Positions 17,082 through 24,702 of a DNA stretch of 64,000 bases are shown here, in pieces. This DNA is from Olsenella sp. An188 (lineage in GTDB: Bacteria > Actinomycetota > Coriobacteriia > Coriobacteriales > Atopobiaceae): assembly GCF_002160255.1 (NCBI RefSeq), contig NZ_NFKF01000001.1, positions 124,001-188,000 on the forward strand, written 5' to 3'. The translations under genes and the position numbers were made by a program. The notes below the pieces were generated by a model. It saw only the letters and a program-made list of their open reading frames with translations, made no database searches and was not told where the DNA came from. Numbering within the stretch: position 1 is the stretch's first letter; each line of letters starts with the position of its first letter.

Positions 17082-17462
17082 ATGAAGTACTCGATAAACG
17101 CCCGCGGTGTCCCCGAGGCCATCGGGCCCTACTCACAGGGGACGACGGCCGGCCGACTTGTCTTTGCCTCGGGCCAGCTCCCCATCTCGACGCGCGACTC
17201 CCACTCCCTCGTGGACGGCGGAATCACCGAGCAGACTGAGCGCGTCATCGACCTCATCGAGGCAATTCTCGCCGAGGTCGGCTGCACCCTGGCAGACGTT
17301 GCCCAGACGACGGTGTACCTCGCGAGCCTCGACGACATGGAGGCCATGAACGAGGTCTACGCGCGCCGGTTCACGACGCCCGCCCCCGCCCGCGCCGTCG
17401 TGGGCGTCTCCGAGCTACCGCTCGGCGCGCTCGTCGAGATGGACTGTGTCGCGTGCAGGTGA
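17082..17462 (+). CDS. ridA: RidA family enamine/imine deaminase
   Basis: Hydrolyses reactive 2-aminoacrylate-type intermediates made by PLP enzymes such as serine dehydratases. A 126-aa trimer-forming protein with IGPYSQGTTAGRLVFASGQLP, the conserved Arg in APARAVVGVSELPLGALVEMDCVA and the C-terminal Glu of the RidA active site. A GGAGGCACG Shine-Dalgarno precedes the ATG. Nearness to serC and serA (PLP and serine metabolism) fits its protective role. Confidence 0.93.
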   Translation: MKYSINARGVPEAIGPYSQGTTAGRLVFASGQLPISTRDSHSLVDGGITEQTERVIDLIEAILAEVGCTLADVAQTTVYLASLDDMEAMNEVYARRFTTPAPARAVVGVSELPLGALVEMDCVACR

Positions 17463-17469
17463 GGCGCGC

Positions 17470-17475
17470 TATCAT
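17470..17475 (+). promoter_or_regulatory. Possible -10 element of the FHA gene
   Basis: TATCAT stands 27 bp before the FHA ATG, in the short gap after ridA. No clear -35 is seen, so this is a weak call. Confidence 0.3.
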
Positions 17476-17501
17476 AGAAGGCTGACAAAGGAGGGAGAGA
17501 C

Positions 17502-17921
17502 ATGTCCAATCCCAACACCGGAGCCACCGAGATCTTCCGCATGCCCGCCGCCGACTCGACCGTCCCCGACCTCATGGGCGCGGCGAGGCCCTCGCACCCC
17601 ACGCTGACCATCGTCAAGGGTCCCCAGATCGGCCAGACCTTCGAGCTCGACGCCCCGATGATCACGCTCGGGCGCGACCCCAAGAACAGCGTCTTCCTGA
17701 ACGACATGACCGTCTCGCGCCACCACGCGCGCATGGACCTCTCCAACAGCGCCGCCGGGCTCGCCACGATCGAGGACCTCGGCTCGCTCAACGGGACGTG
17801 GGTCGACGGGGCCATCGCCACGCGCGCGAGCCTCAAGGACGGCTCGACCATCCAGATCGGCACCTTCCGCATGGTGTTCCACACCAACGCGCGACCGCGC
17901 AGGATCGACACGGAGGCATAG
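17502..17921 (+). CDS. GarA/OdhI-like FHA-domain protein
   Basis: A 139-aa phosphothreonine-binding protein. Residues ~35-130 form an FHA domain with the signature LGRDPKNSVFL, MTVSRHHARM and SLNGTWVDG. The N-terminal tail holds GATEIFRM near residue 9, which matches the phosphorylated ETT-type motif of mycobacterial GarA and corynebacterial OdhI. In those proteins a Ser/Thr kinase modifies the tail and switches inhibition of 2-oxoglutarate metabolism. By analogy a PknB/PknG-type kinase may act here, but none is in the window. An AAAGGAGGG Shine-Dalgarno precedes ATG. The MerR gene five bases downstream copies the garA-Rv1828 order of Mycobacterium. Confidence 0.85.
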   Translation: MSNPNTGATEIFRMPAADSTVPDLMGAARPSHPTLTIVKGPQIGQTFELDAPMITLGRDPKNSVFLNDMTVSRHHARMDLSNSAAGLATIEDLGSLNGTWVDGAIATRASLKDGSTIQIGTFRMVFHTNARPRRIDTEA

Positions 17922-17926
17922 CGACC

Positions 17927-18673
17927 ATGGCCGATGCGGAGTACCTGACCATCGGCAAGGTCGTCAAGAAGCTGCAGCAGCAGTACCCGGACCTCTCCAT
18001 CTCCAAGGTCCGCTACCTCCAGGACGAGGGGCTGCTCAACCCCGCCCGGACCCCGAGCGGATACCGCCTCTACTCGCAGCGTGACGTGCGCCGCCTCGAG
18101 ACGATCCTCTACCTCCAGAAGAACCGCTTCCTGCCCCTCTCGGTCATCCGCGAGGAGCTGGAGCGGGCCGACTCTGGCCAGGCCCCGGTCGAGGCTGCGG
18201 GCGTCGAGACCGTCTCGCTGCCCGCCGAGGACGCGGAGCTCGCCCGCAAGCTCCACCCCATCGACCGCATGCCCGAGCTCGTAGGGGCCTCCGTGAGCTT
18301 CGTCAGGCAGCTCTCCGAGGCCGGCGTCATCGAGCTCAGGCGTTCGCCCCACGGCCGAGACCTCGTCGACGGCCGCGACTTCCCGCTCATCCGCGTCTGC
18401 GACGAGCTCCGCCACTTCGGCATCGGCCCCAAGAACCTGCGCCAGTACGTCATCGCGGCAAACCGCGAGTCAGCGATGTTCGAGCAGGCGCTCGTCGTGT
18501 TCGCACGCAAGGGGGGAGGGGTCGAGATCGAGGACACCGACGCCGCCCGCCAGCGCTTCGACCAGGCGTTCTCGCGCATGCTCGGCCTCACCAACGCCGT
18601 GCGCGACGAGCTCATAACCCGTCGCGTCAAGGAGCCCTTCTCAGACTCCGCTCAGACGCAGCGCAACGACTGA
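17927..18673 (+). CDS. MerR-family regulator (FtsR-like)
   Basis: A 248-aa regulator. Residues ~5-75 are a MerR winged HTH (LTIGKVVKKLQ, SKVRYLQDEGLL, PSGYRLYSQRDVRRLE). A second, degenerate HTH-like region follows near 120-170 (LVGASVSFVRQLSEAGVI, DFPLIRVCDELRHFGIG), as in Rv1828/FtsR, which control ftsZ and other genes in actinobacteria. The ATG at 17927 is placed by the five-base gap after the FHA gene; an upstream in-frame extension overlaps the FHA gene and is ignored. FHA plus this MerR gene is a conserved actinobacterial pair. Confidence 0.82.
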   Translation: MADAEYLTIGKVVKKLQQQYPDLSISKVRYLQDEGLLNPARTPSGYRLYSQRDVRRLETILYLQKNRFLPLSVIREELERADSGQAPVEAAGVETVSLPAEDAELARKLHPIDRMPELVGASVSFVRQLSEAGVIELRRSPHGRDLVDGRDFPLIRVCDELRHFGIGPKNLRQYVIAANRESAMFEQALVVFARKGGGVEIEDTDAARQRFDQAFSRMLGLTNAVRDELITRRVKEPFSDSAQTQRND

Positions 18674-18687
18674 ACAAGGAGAGACCC

Positions 18688-19224
18688 GTGTCACAGTTTG
18701 ACTTCGAGAGCCGCATCGTCGACATCCCCGACTACCCCGAGCCCGGCGTCGTCTTCAAGGACATCACGCCGCTGTTCGACGACGCCGAGGCGCTGCGCGC
18801 CGTCGTCGACGAGATCGCCTCGCACTTCGAGGGCCGCGGGGTCACCAAGGTGGTCGGCGCCGAGGCGCGCGGGTTTCTCGTGGGCGTTCCCGTCGCCTAC
18901 CGGCTCGGCTGCGGCTTCGTCCCGGCCCGCAAGCCCGGGAAGCTGCCCCGTGAGGTCTACTCCGAGACCTACTCGCTCGAGTACGGGACCGACGAGCTGC
19001 AGATTCACCGCGACGCCCTGACGGCCGAGGACCGCGTGCTCGTCGTCGACGACCTCGTGGCGACCGGAGGCACCGCCGTGGCCACCGCCCGCCTCGTCGA
19101 GCAGTCCGGGGCGAGCGTCGAGGGGTTTGCGTTCATCCTCGAGCTCTCCTTCCTCGGACCGCGCGACGTGATAGGCCGCGAGTGCCCCGAGCAGGAGGTC
19201 TTCTCGCTCGTCAAGGTGAGCTGA
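18688..19224 (+). CDS. apt: Adenine phosphoribosyltransferase
   Basis: Salvages adenine to AMP using PRPP. A 178-aa type I phosphoribosyltransferase with DIPDYPEPGVVFKDITPLF, EARGFLVGVPVAY, RKPGKLPREV (adenine-specific loop) and the PRPP motif VLVVDDLVATGGTAVATA. The GTG start has AAGGAGAG before it. Two NCS2 permeases at 23360-26016 may supply the bases it uses. The 129-base gap after it holds a promoter for the NlpC/P60 gene. Confidence 0.96.
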   Translation: MSQFDFESRIVDIPDYPEPGVVFKDITPLFDDAEALRAVVDEIASHFEGRGVTKVVGAEARGFLVGVPVAYRLGCGFVPARKPGKLPREVYSETYSLEYGTDELQIHRDALTAEDRVLVVDDLVATGGTAVATARLVEQSGASVEGFAFILELSFLGPRDVIGRECPEQEVFSLVKVS

Positions 19225-19318
19225 CCGGCGGCCCGAATCGTCCCGACTCGCGCTGGCTTGGCCCGCCTTGGTATCGTGACCTTCGTATGAACCTTCCTGA
19301 GAGCCGACACACGTAGCC

Positions 19319-19324
19319 TAGAAT
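19319..19324 (+). promoter_or_regulatory. -10 element ahead of the NlpC/P60 gene
   Basis: TAGAAT stands 30 bp before the ATG; AAAGGAAAC lies between as ribosome site. The -35 is poor. Confidence 0.35.
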
Positions 19325-19353
19325 GAACCCAGGCTTTTGAAAGGAAACCGTTC

Positions 19354-20535
19354 ATGTCCTTGCGCAACAAAGTTGTCTCCGCGGGGCTCGTGGCACTTCT
19401 CGTTGCCGCCCCCTGCTCCCTCTCCGTTCTTCCCGGCGTCGCCATGGCCGACCCCGCCTCCGACCTCGAGGCGGCAGCGGCGCGTCTCGACGAGCTCGGG
19501 GCCCAGCTCTCCTCCCTCCAGGACCAGCTCGCCTCGGCCACGACCGAGCTCGAGGGCACCGACGTCGAGATCGCCGAGAAGCAGCAGCAGGTCGAGCAGA
19601 CCTCGGCCGAGCTTGCCGACAAGCGCCAGCAGCTCGGGGAGAGCATGAGCACCTCGTACAAGTCCGGCAGCGAGGGGCTCCTCGACTTCGTCCTCGGCTC
19701 GACGAGCGCGGACGAGCTCGTGAGCCGCATCTACTACCTCGACAAGATCTCCGAGCAGCAGGCCTCCAACATCGAGGAGGTGCGCCAGCTCTCCGAGCGC
19801 CTCTCGCAGGAGGTGTCCGAGCTCGAGGAGCGCCAGGCGAGCCAGCAGCAGCAGGTGAGCGACCTCCAGGCGCAGGTCGACGCCTACCAGGCGAGCGTGG
19901 CCGAGGCGACCAGCTACTACCAGTCGCTTGACGCCCAGGTCCAGGCCGAGCTCGCCGCGCAGGCGGCGGAGCAGGGAAACTCCAACGTCGACACCGCCCT
20001 CGGCGCCATCGAGAGCGGTCAGGGCCAGCAGTCCGGCGGCGAGGCCGCGGGCTCCGGCGACCAGGGGAGCCAGGAAGGCCAGGGTGACTCCGGCGAGCAG
20101 GAGCAGCCCCCCGAGCAGACCACGACCGAGCCCGACACCGACGAGCCCTCCGACGGCGGCAGCCAGGGAGGCTCCTCGGGCGGCGGCAGCTCGGTGGGCG
20201 CCGGGCAGGGGCTCGCGACCGCCTACGCACAGATCGGCAAGGCCTACGTCTACGGCACGGCCGGCCCGAACACCTTCGACTGCTCGGGCCTCGTCTGCTA
20301 CTGCTTCGGTTACGCGCGCGGCCGCTCCACGACGCAGATGATCAGCTCCCTGCAGGCCTCGGGCGACTGGGTGACGGACATGAGCCAGCTCCAGGTGGGT
20401 GACCTCGTCTTCCCGACCAGTGGCCACGTGGGCATCTACGTCGGCAACGGACGCATGATTCACGCGGCCAACCCGGCCATAGGCGTGGTCGAGGCGCCCG
20501 TCTACAGCTTCATCGGCGGCGGATCCTACTACTAG
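19354..20535 (+). CDS. Secreted NlpC/P60 peptidoglycan endopeptidase with coiled coil
   Basis: A 393-aa exported cell-wall hydrolase. Residues 1-32 are a signal peptide (basic start, VALLVAAP core, cleavage near AMA-DP). Residues ~34-200 form a long Gln/Glu-rich coiled coil similar to PcsB and RipA N-terminal regions. Residues ~205-280 are a low-complexity Gly/Ser/Glu linker. Residues ~285-393 hold the NlpC/P60 catalytic domain with Cys in FDCSGLV (C310) and His in GHVGIYVG (H358). It likely splits stem peptides during division, with the coiled coil autoinhibiting or docking to an FtsEX-like partner. It is not clustered with other wall genes. Confidence 0.92.
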   Translation: MSLRNKVVSAGLVALLVAAPCSLSVLPGVAMADPASDLEAAAARLDELGAQLSSLQDQLASATTELEGTDVEIAEKQQQVEQTSAELADKRQQLGESMSTSYKSGSEGLLDFVLGSTSADELVSRIYYLDKISEQQASNIEEVRQLSERLSQEVSELEERQASQQQQVSDLQAQVDAYQASVAEATSYYQSLDAQVQAELAAQAAEQGNSNVDTALGAIESGQGQQSGGEAAGSGDQGSQEGQGDSGEQEQPPEQTTTEPDTDEPSDGGSQGGSSGGGSSVGAGQGLATAYAQIGKAYVYGTAGPNTFDCSGLVCYCFGYARGRSTTQMISSLQASGDWVTDMSQLQVGDLVFPTSGHVGIYVGNGRMIHAANPAIGVVEAPVYSFIGGGSYY

Positions 20536-20550
20536 GCCGAGGGCGACCGC

Positions 20551-22131
20551 ATGGGAAGGGGCGGCTCCAGTCAGCTCGAGCGACACCACTCGCGTCGCTT
20601 CCAGCTCAGCCTGGTCCTCGAGGGCCTGCTTGTGGGCCTGGTCGGCGGGGGCGTGGTCTCGCTCTACCGCGTTGCGCTCGCGGGGGCGGAGCGGCTCCTG
20701 CGGCTGGCGACCGGCTCGGCCGCCGGGGACCCCGCGCTCATGGTCGGATGGGCGCTCCTGCTCGTCGCGATGCTCCTTGTGGTGACGCTGCTCGTGAGGT
20801 GGGAGCCTGCCACGTCCGGCTCCGGGATACCCCAGGTGGACGCTGAGGTCGCGGGTCAGCTCGACGCGCCCTGGCGGCGCGTCATCCCGGCCAAGTTCGC
20901 CGAGGGCACGCTCACCGCACTCGCCGGCCTCTCGCTCGGGCGCGAGGGCCCCTCGGTCCAGCTCGGTGGCATGTGCGGGAAGGGCGTCTCGCGCGCGCTC
21001 GGCAGAAAGAGGGGAGAGGAGCGGCTTCTCGTGACCTGCGGCGCCGCGGCGGGTATGTCCGCGGCCTTCCACGCCCCCTTCACCGGCGTCCTCTTCGCGC
21101 TGGAGGAGATTCACCGCGAGTTCAGCGCGCCCCTCATCATCTCGGTCATGTGCTCCGCCGTCGCCTCGGACTTCCTCGTCTCCCAGGTCGTGGGCGTGGA
21201 GCCCGTCATGGCGCTCGCCTTCGCCCAGGACCTGCCGCACCCCGACTACGCCCTCGTCGTCGGCCTCGGCCTCGTCTGCGGCCTGCTCGGCGCCCTTCAC
21301 AACAGGGGGATGTTCGCCTGCCAGAGCCTCTTCTTCCGGCTGCGATCTCACCTGCCGCTCTCACGCCTCGCGGTCCCGTTCGCCCTGGCGTGGGTCGTCG
21401 CCTTCACGTGGCCCGCGCTCATGTGCGGGGGAGACGCGCTGCTCGAGCCCCTGCTCTCCGGCAGCGCGCCGGGCCTCGTGGGCCTGCTCGCCCTCCTAGC
21501 GGGCAAGTACGCCTACACCACCGTCTGCTTTGGCTCCGGGGCGCCCGGGGGGACCCTCTTTCCGCTCGTTGTCCTCGGAGCGCTCGTCGGGGCGGTCTTT
21601 GCCAGCGCGTGCGCGCCGCTCGGCCTCGACGCAACCTTCCTGCCCAACTTCGTCGCCCTCGGCGTCGCCGGGCTCTTCTCGGGCGTCGTGCGGGCACCCG
21701 TGACCGCGGTCGTCCTCGTGTTCGAGCTGACCGGCTCACTCGACGCGCTGCTCTCGGTCTGCATCGTCTCGATCGTGGCCTACGTCGCCTCCGGCCTCAC
21801 CAAGACCGACGCGTTCTACGAGCATCTGCTTGCCGGGCTGCTCGACGACCTCGACGTCGAGGTCGCGGCAGGCCCGTCAGGCGGCGAGAAGGACCTCGGG
21901 AGGGCGTGCGTCGGCTGGGGGAGTCACCTTGAGGGAATGCTCGTCCGCGAGGTTCCCTGGCCTGACGGTCTTCGGCTCGTCACGATTGAGCGTGCCGGGA
22001 CAGAGCTCGTGCCCACGGGAGACACCGAGCTCTGCGCCATGGACGAGCTCCTGTTCATAGCCGACGAGGACGCCCTCGAGGACGCCCGCCTCAAGCTGCG
22101 CCTCATGTGCGCGCCTCGCGTTCGCGAGTAG
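20551..22131 (+). CDS. ClC-family chloride channel/antiporter with TrkA-C domain
   Basis: A 526-aa membrane protein. The ClC core (about residues 15-430) shows the three pore motifs GSGIPQ, GREGPSVQ (the gating Glu) and the late GSGAPGGTLFP; a second Glu in FALEEIHREF stands where CLC antiporters keep the proton glutamate. About residues 450-526 form a TrkA-C/RCK_C regulatory domain (LEGMLVREVPW, LVTIERAGTELVPTGDTEL). Such EriC-type proteins exchange chloride for protons and aid acid resistance. A terminator-like region with an AT-rich island lies after the gene. Confidence 0.9.
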   Translation: MGRGGSSQLERHHSRRFQLSLVLEGLLVGLVGGGVVSLYRVALAGAERLLRLATGSAAGDPALMVGWALLLVAMLLVVTLLVRWEPATSGSGIPQVDAEVAGQLDAPWRRVIPAKFAEGTLTALAGLSLGREGPSVQLGGMCGKGVSRALGRKRGEERLLVTCGAAAGMSAAFHAPFTGVLFALEEIHREFSAPLIISVMCSAVASDFLVSQVVGVEPVMALAFAQDLPHPDYALVVGLGLVCGLLGALHNRGMFACQSLFFRLRSHLPLSRLAVPFALAWVVAFTWPALMCGGDALLEPLLSGSAPGLVGLLALLAGKYAYTTVCFGSGAPGGTLFPLVVLGALVGAVFASACAPLGLDATFLPNFVALGVAGLFSGVVRAPVTAVVLVFELTGSLDALLSVCIVSIVAYVASGLTKTDAFYEHLLAGLLDDLDVEVAAGPSGGEKDLGRACVGWGSHLEGMLVREVPWPDGLRLVTIERAGTELVPTGDTELCAMDELLFIADEDALEDARLKLRLMCAPRVRE

Positions 22132-22291
22132 GGAGACGAGCCAGCTGCCCGAGGTGCGCAGGCCTCCGGGGAAGGCGAAACGCAACATGCCCTCTACTTT
22201 ACATAAGATATATTATCACGGTTTTAGACAGAACAGGAAGGGGAGCCGGACGGAGGTCTCCGGCCCCCTCGGGAACGTCGAGTCGTGCCCG
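22132..22291. other. Convergent intergenic region with AT island and hairpin
   Basis: Between the ClC gene and the leftward trxB-like gene. About 22192-22240 is AT-rich (for example TTTACATAAGATATATTATC), unlike its surroundings. Next to it a GC-rich hairpin, GGGGAGCCGGA with TCCGGCCCCC, at about 22238-22270 can serve as terminator for the leftward gene; the T tract is imperfect. No gene seen. Confidence 0.5.
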
Positions 22292-23242
22292 TCACCCCTC
22301 GACGGGCCTGCCGAGAAACGCAGCGGCGCTCGTGGCTGCCACGGCTCCGTCTGACGCCGCAGTCACGATCTGCCTGAGCGGCTTTGCTCGGGCGTCCCCG
22401 GCAACGAACAGGCCGGGCGTCTGGGTCGCCATCCGTTCGTCCGTGAGGACGTACCCAGCGTCGTCAAGCTCGGCGAGGCCGCGGACGAGTTCGGTCTCGG
22501 GAGTGCGGCCCACGAGCACGAAGACCCCGAAGGAGCCCTCCTCGTAGGTCTCTACGTAGGTGGCCCCGGTCGCGTTGTCACGGAGGGTGACCGACGAGGG
22601 CAGCTCGCCTCCGTCGAGCGAGACGACGCTCGTCATCAGCCTGACCTCGACCTTCTCGTTGCGCTCGAGCTCGGCCACGACGGCGGCCTGTGCCCTCAGG
22701 TGGTCCTTGCGCACCACGAGCGTCACCTTGCTCGCAAAGCGCGTCAGGAAGAGCGCCTCCTCGGCTGCCGAGTTTCCCCCACCAATAACGAACACCTGTT
22801 TGTTTCTGTAGAACATGCCGTCACAGGTGGCGCAGTACGAGACCCCATGCCCCGCAAAGCGCTCCTCGCCCTCGAATCCGGCATGTCGCGGTCGCGCGCC
22901 TGCGGCGAGGATGAGCGAGGCGCAGTCGTAGCACGCGGAGGCGCCCCGAACGAGGAAGCGCCCGGTCGCCTCGTCACGCTCGACGGAACTCACCGGGTCC
23001 ATGACGACCTGGGCGCCGAGGTCGGTCGCCTGCGCGTGCATGGCGTCAACGAGGGAGAAGCCGTCGGCATGCGGAACGCCCGGGTAGTTGTCGACCTCGC
23101 TCGTGAGGATCACCTGGCCGCCAACGGCCTCGCGCTCGAGCGTCACGACGTCGAGAAGCGAGCGCTGGGCGTAGATGGCGGCCGAGAGGCCTGCCGGACC
23201 CCCTCCGACGATGACGAGGTCCTTGCGCACGGTGTCAGTCAT
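22292..23242 (-). CDS. Thioredoxin reductase-like flavoprotein (TrxB family)
   Basis: A 316-aa FAD/NADPH disulfide reductase. FAD motif GGGPAGLSAAIYA near residue 13, the redox-active CATCDG near 135, NADPH motif VIGGGNSAAEEA, and the C-terminal FVAGDARAKPLRQIVTAASDGAVAA. The start ATG at 23242 follows GGGGAGACTC; a 22-codon upstream extension has no ribosome site. No thioredoxin gene is adjacent, so it could reduce thioredoxin, glutaredoxin-like proteins or an Ahp-type peroxidase. An inverted repeat at 23303-23337 lies upstream. Confidence 0.88.
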   Translation of the reverse strand: MTDTVRKDLVIVGGGPAGLSAAIYAQRSLLDVVTLEREAVGGQVILTSEVDNYPGVPHADGFSLVDAMHAQATDLGAQVVMDPVSSVERDEATGRFLVRGASACYDCASLILAAGARPRHAGFEGEERFAGHGVSYCATCDGMFYRNKQVFVIGGGNSAAEEALFLTRFASKVTLVVRKDHLRAQAAVVAELERNEKVEVRLMTSVVSLDGGELPSSVTLRDNATGATYVETYEEGSFGVFVLVGRTPETELVRGLAELDDAGYVLTDERMATQTPGLFVAGDARAKPLRQIVTAASDGAVAATSAAAFLGRPVEG

Positions 23243-23302
23243 GAGTCTCCCCTCTCTTGCGCGAGCCTTACCTGAGCGATACCCGCTTTCTCCCCTCCCC
23301 AA

Positions 23303-23337
23303 CGCCAAAATGAGACTAAGTTGACATCATTTTGGCG
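23303..23337. repeat. Perfect 11-bp inverted repeat between permease and trxB-like gene
   Basis: CGCCAAAATGA (23303-23313) and TCATTTTGGCG (23327-23337) are exact complements with a 13-base spacer containing TTGACA. There is no T run after either arm, so a pure terminator role is less likely than an operator or a processed hairpin ahead of the trxB-like gene. Confidence 0.5.
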
Positions 23338-23359
23338 CCGGGAGGGGATGGGCGCGCGG

Positions 23360-24631
23360 CTACGAGGCGTCCTGCTCCTTGGGTCGGGGGAGAACGAGGT
23401 TCATCAGGATGCCCACGAGCGTGGAGGTGGCCATGCCCGGAAGCGTGTAGTCGCCGATGGGAATCGCGATTCCCGAGGTCTCCATGCCGACGCCGAGGAT
23501 GATGACGACGGACGCGATCATGAGGTTGCGGTTGACGTCAAAGTCGACGCGGTTCGAGACGAGCATGCGCAGGCCGTTGGACGCGATGAGGCCAAAGAGC
23601 AGGAGGCTCACGCCGCCCATGACCGGGCTCGGGATCGACTGGATGAGGGCGGCGAGCTTGGGGCAGAAGCCGCCCACCACGAGCGCGAAGCCGGCCGCGT
23701 ACCAGAAGATCTGCGTCGAGTACACGCGCGTCACGCTCATGACGCCGATGTTCTCAGCGTAGGTGGTCGTCGGGGGGCCGCCGAGGAAGCCGGAGATGAC
23801 CGTGGAGATGCCGTCGCCGGCGAGCGAGCGGGGCAGCATGGAGCGGTAGTCCTTGCCGACGATCTCTCCGACGGCGAGGAGGTGCCCGATGTGCTCGATC
23901 ACCACGACGACGGCGACGGGCGCGACGAGCGCGATGGCGCCGGGGTCGAAGACGGGCATGGAGACGTTCGGCAGGCCGACCCACGCCGCCTCGGCGACGG
24001 GCGCGAAGTCGACGAGCCCAAGCGCCAGCGAGACGAGGTAGCCGACGATGATGGCGAGAAGGACCGGGACGGTCCCGACGATGCCGCCCATGCTGGAGAA
24101 GACCACGGCCGCGGCGAGCGTCACGCCCGCGACGATGGCACCGGTCGTGAAGAACACGCTCGTGCCGTCCGCCGCATCGGTCATGAAGGCCATGTCGGCC
24201 GCCGTGGCGGCGAGCCCGACGCCGATGACGACCATCACCGAGGCGACGAGGACCGGCGGAAGCAGGCGGTCGAGCCATCCCGTCCCGACGAGGCGGATGA
24301 CCCCGGCCACGGCAAGGAACACGAGACCGGCGACGATCACGCCGGACATGGCCGCGGCAAGGCCCTTGGTGGCCCCCACGGCAAGGATCGGGCTGATGAA
24401 GGCAAAGGAGCTTCCGAGGTAGCTCGGAATCTTGTTGCCGGTGACGAGCAGGTAGCAAATCGTGCCGATGCCCGAGCACATGATGGCGACGTTGGGGTCG
24501 AGCCCCGTGAGCACGGGGACGAGGACGGTGGAGCCGAACATGCTCATCATGTGCTGGATGCCCAGCGGGATGGCCCGGCCGACGGAGACGCGGTCGTCGA
24601 CGCCGATGACCTCACGCTCGTGTGCGCTCAT
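23360..24631 (-). CDS. Uracil/xanthine permease (NCS2, UraA-like)
   Basis: A 423-aa nucleobase transporter with ~14 membrane segments. Family motifs: IQHMMSMFGSTVLVPVLTGLDP at the start, the SFAFISP turn, VVVIEHIGHLLAVGEIVG with the substrate Glu, and GGPPTTTYAENIGVM, the second substrate Glu region of UraA. The TTTYAENIG form favours uracil over xanthine, but this is not decisive. AAGGGAAGTGAG precedes the ATG. It follows a second NCS2 gene, separated by a strong terminator. Confidence 0.85.
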   Translation of the reverse strand: MSAHEREVIGVDDRVSVGRAIPLGIQHMMSMFGSTVLVPVLTGLDPNVAIMCSGIGTICYLLVTGNKIPSYLGSSFAFISPILAVGATKGLAAAMSGVIVAGLVFLAVAGVIRLVGTGWLDRLLPPVLVASVMVVIGVGLAATAADMAFMTDAADGTSVFFTTGAIVAGVTLAAAVVFSSMGGIVGTVPVLLAIIVGYLVSLALGLVDFAPVAEAAWVGLPNVSMPVFDPGAIALVAPVAVVVVIEHIGHLLAVGEIVGKDYRSMLPRSLAGDGISTVISGFLGGPPTTTYAENIGVMSVTRVYSTQIFWYAAGFALVVGGFCPKLAALIQSIPSPVMGGVSLLLFGLIASNGLRMLVSNRVDFDVNRNLMIASVVIILGVGMETSGIAIPIGDYTLPGMATSTLVGILMNLVLPRPKEQDAS

Positions 24632-24659
24632 CTCTCACTTCCCTTCTGTTGAAGCCAGT

Positions 24660-24689
24660 AAAAAAGGCCCGGGCGCGTGCGCCCGGGCC
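24660..24689 (-). terminator. Rho-independent terminator after the purine permease gene
   Basis: Read on the - strand, an 11-bp stem GGCCCGGGCGC/GCGCCCGGGCC with a very short loop is followed by TTTTTT. It lies 14 bp past the permease stop. Confidence 0.92.
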
Positions 24690-24702
24690 CGGGGGTCCCT
24701 CG

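Noticed and set aside
22228-22245. GTTTTAGACAGAAC as a CRISPR-like repeat start
   Set aside because: A single copy; no spaced repeats and no cas genes in the window.
23321-24652. A 443-codon + strand frame rich in Asp/His/Gly
   Set aside because: Antisense to the uracil permease gene; no domains, biased composition.
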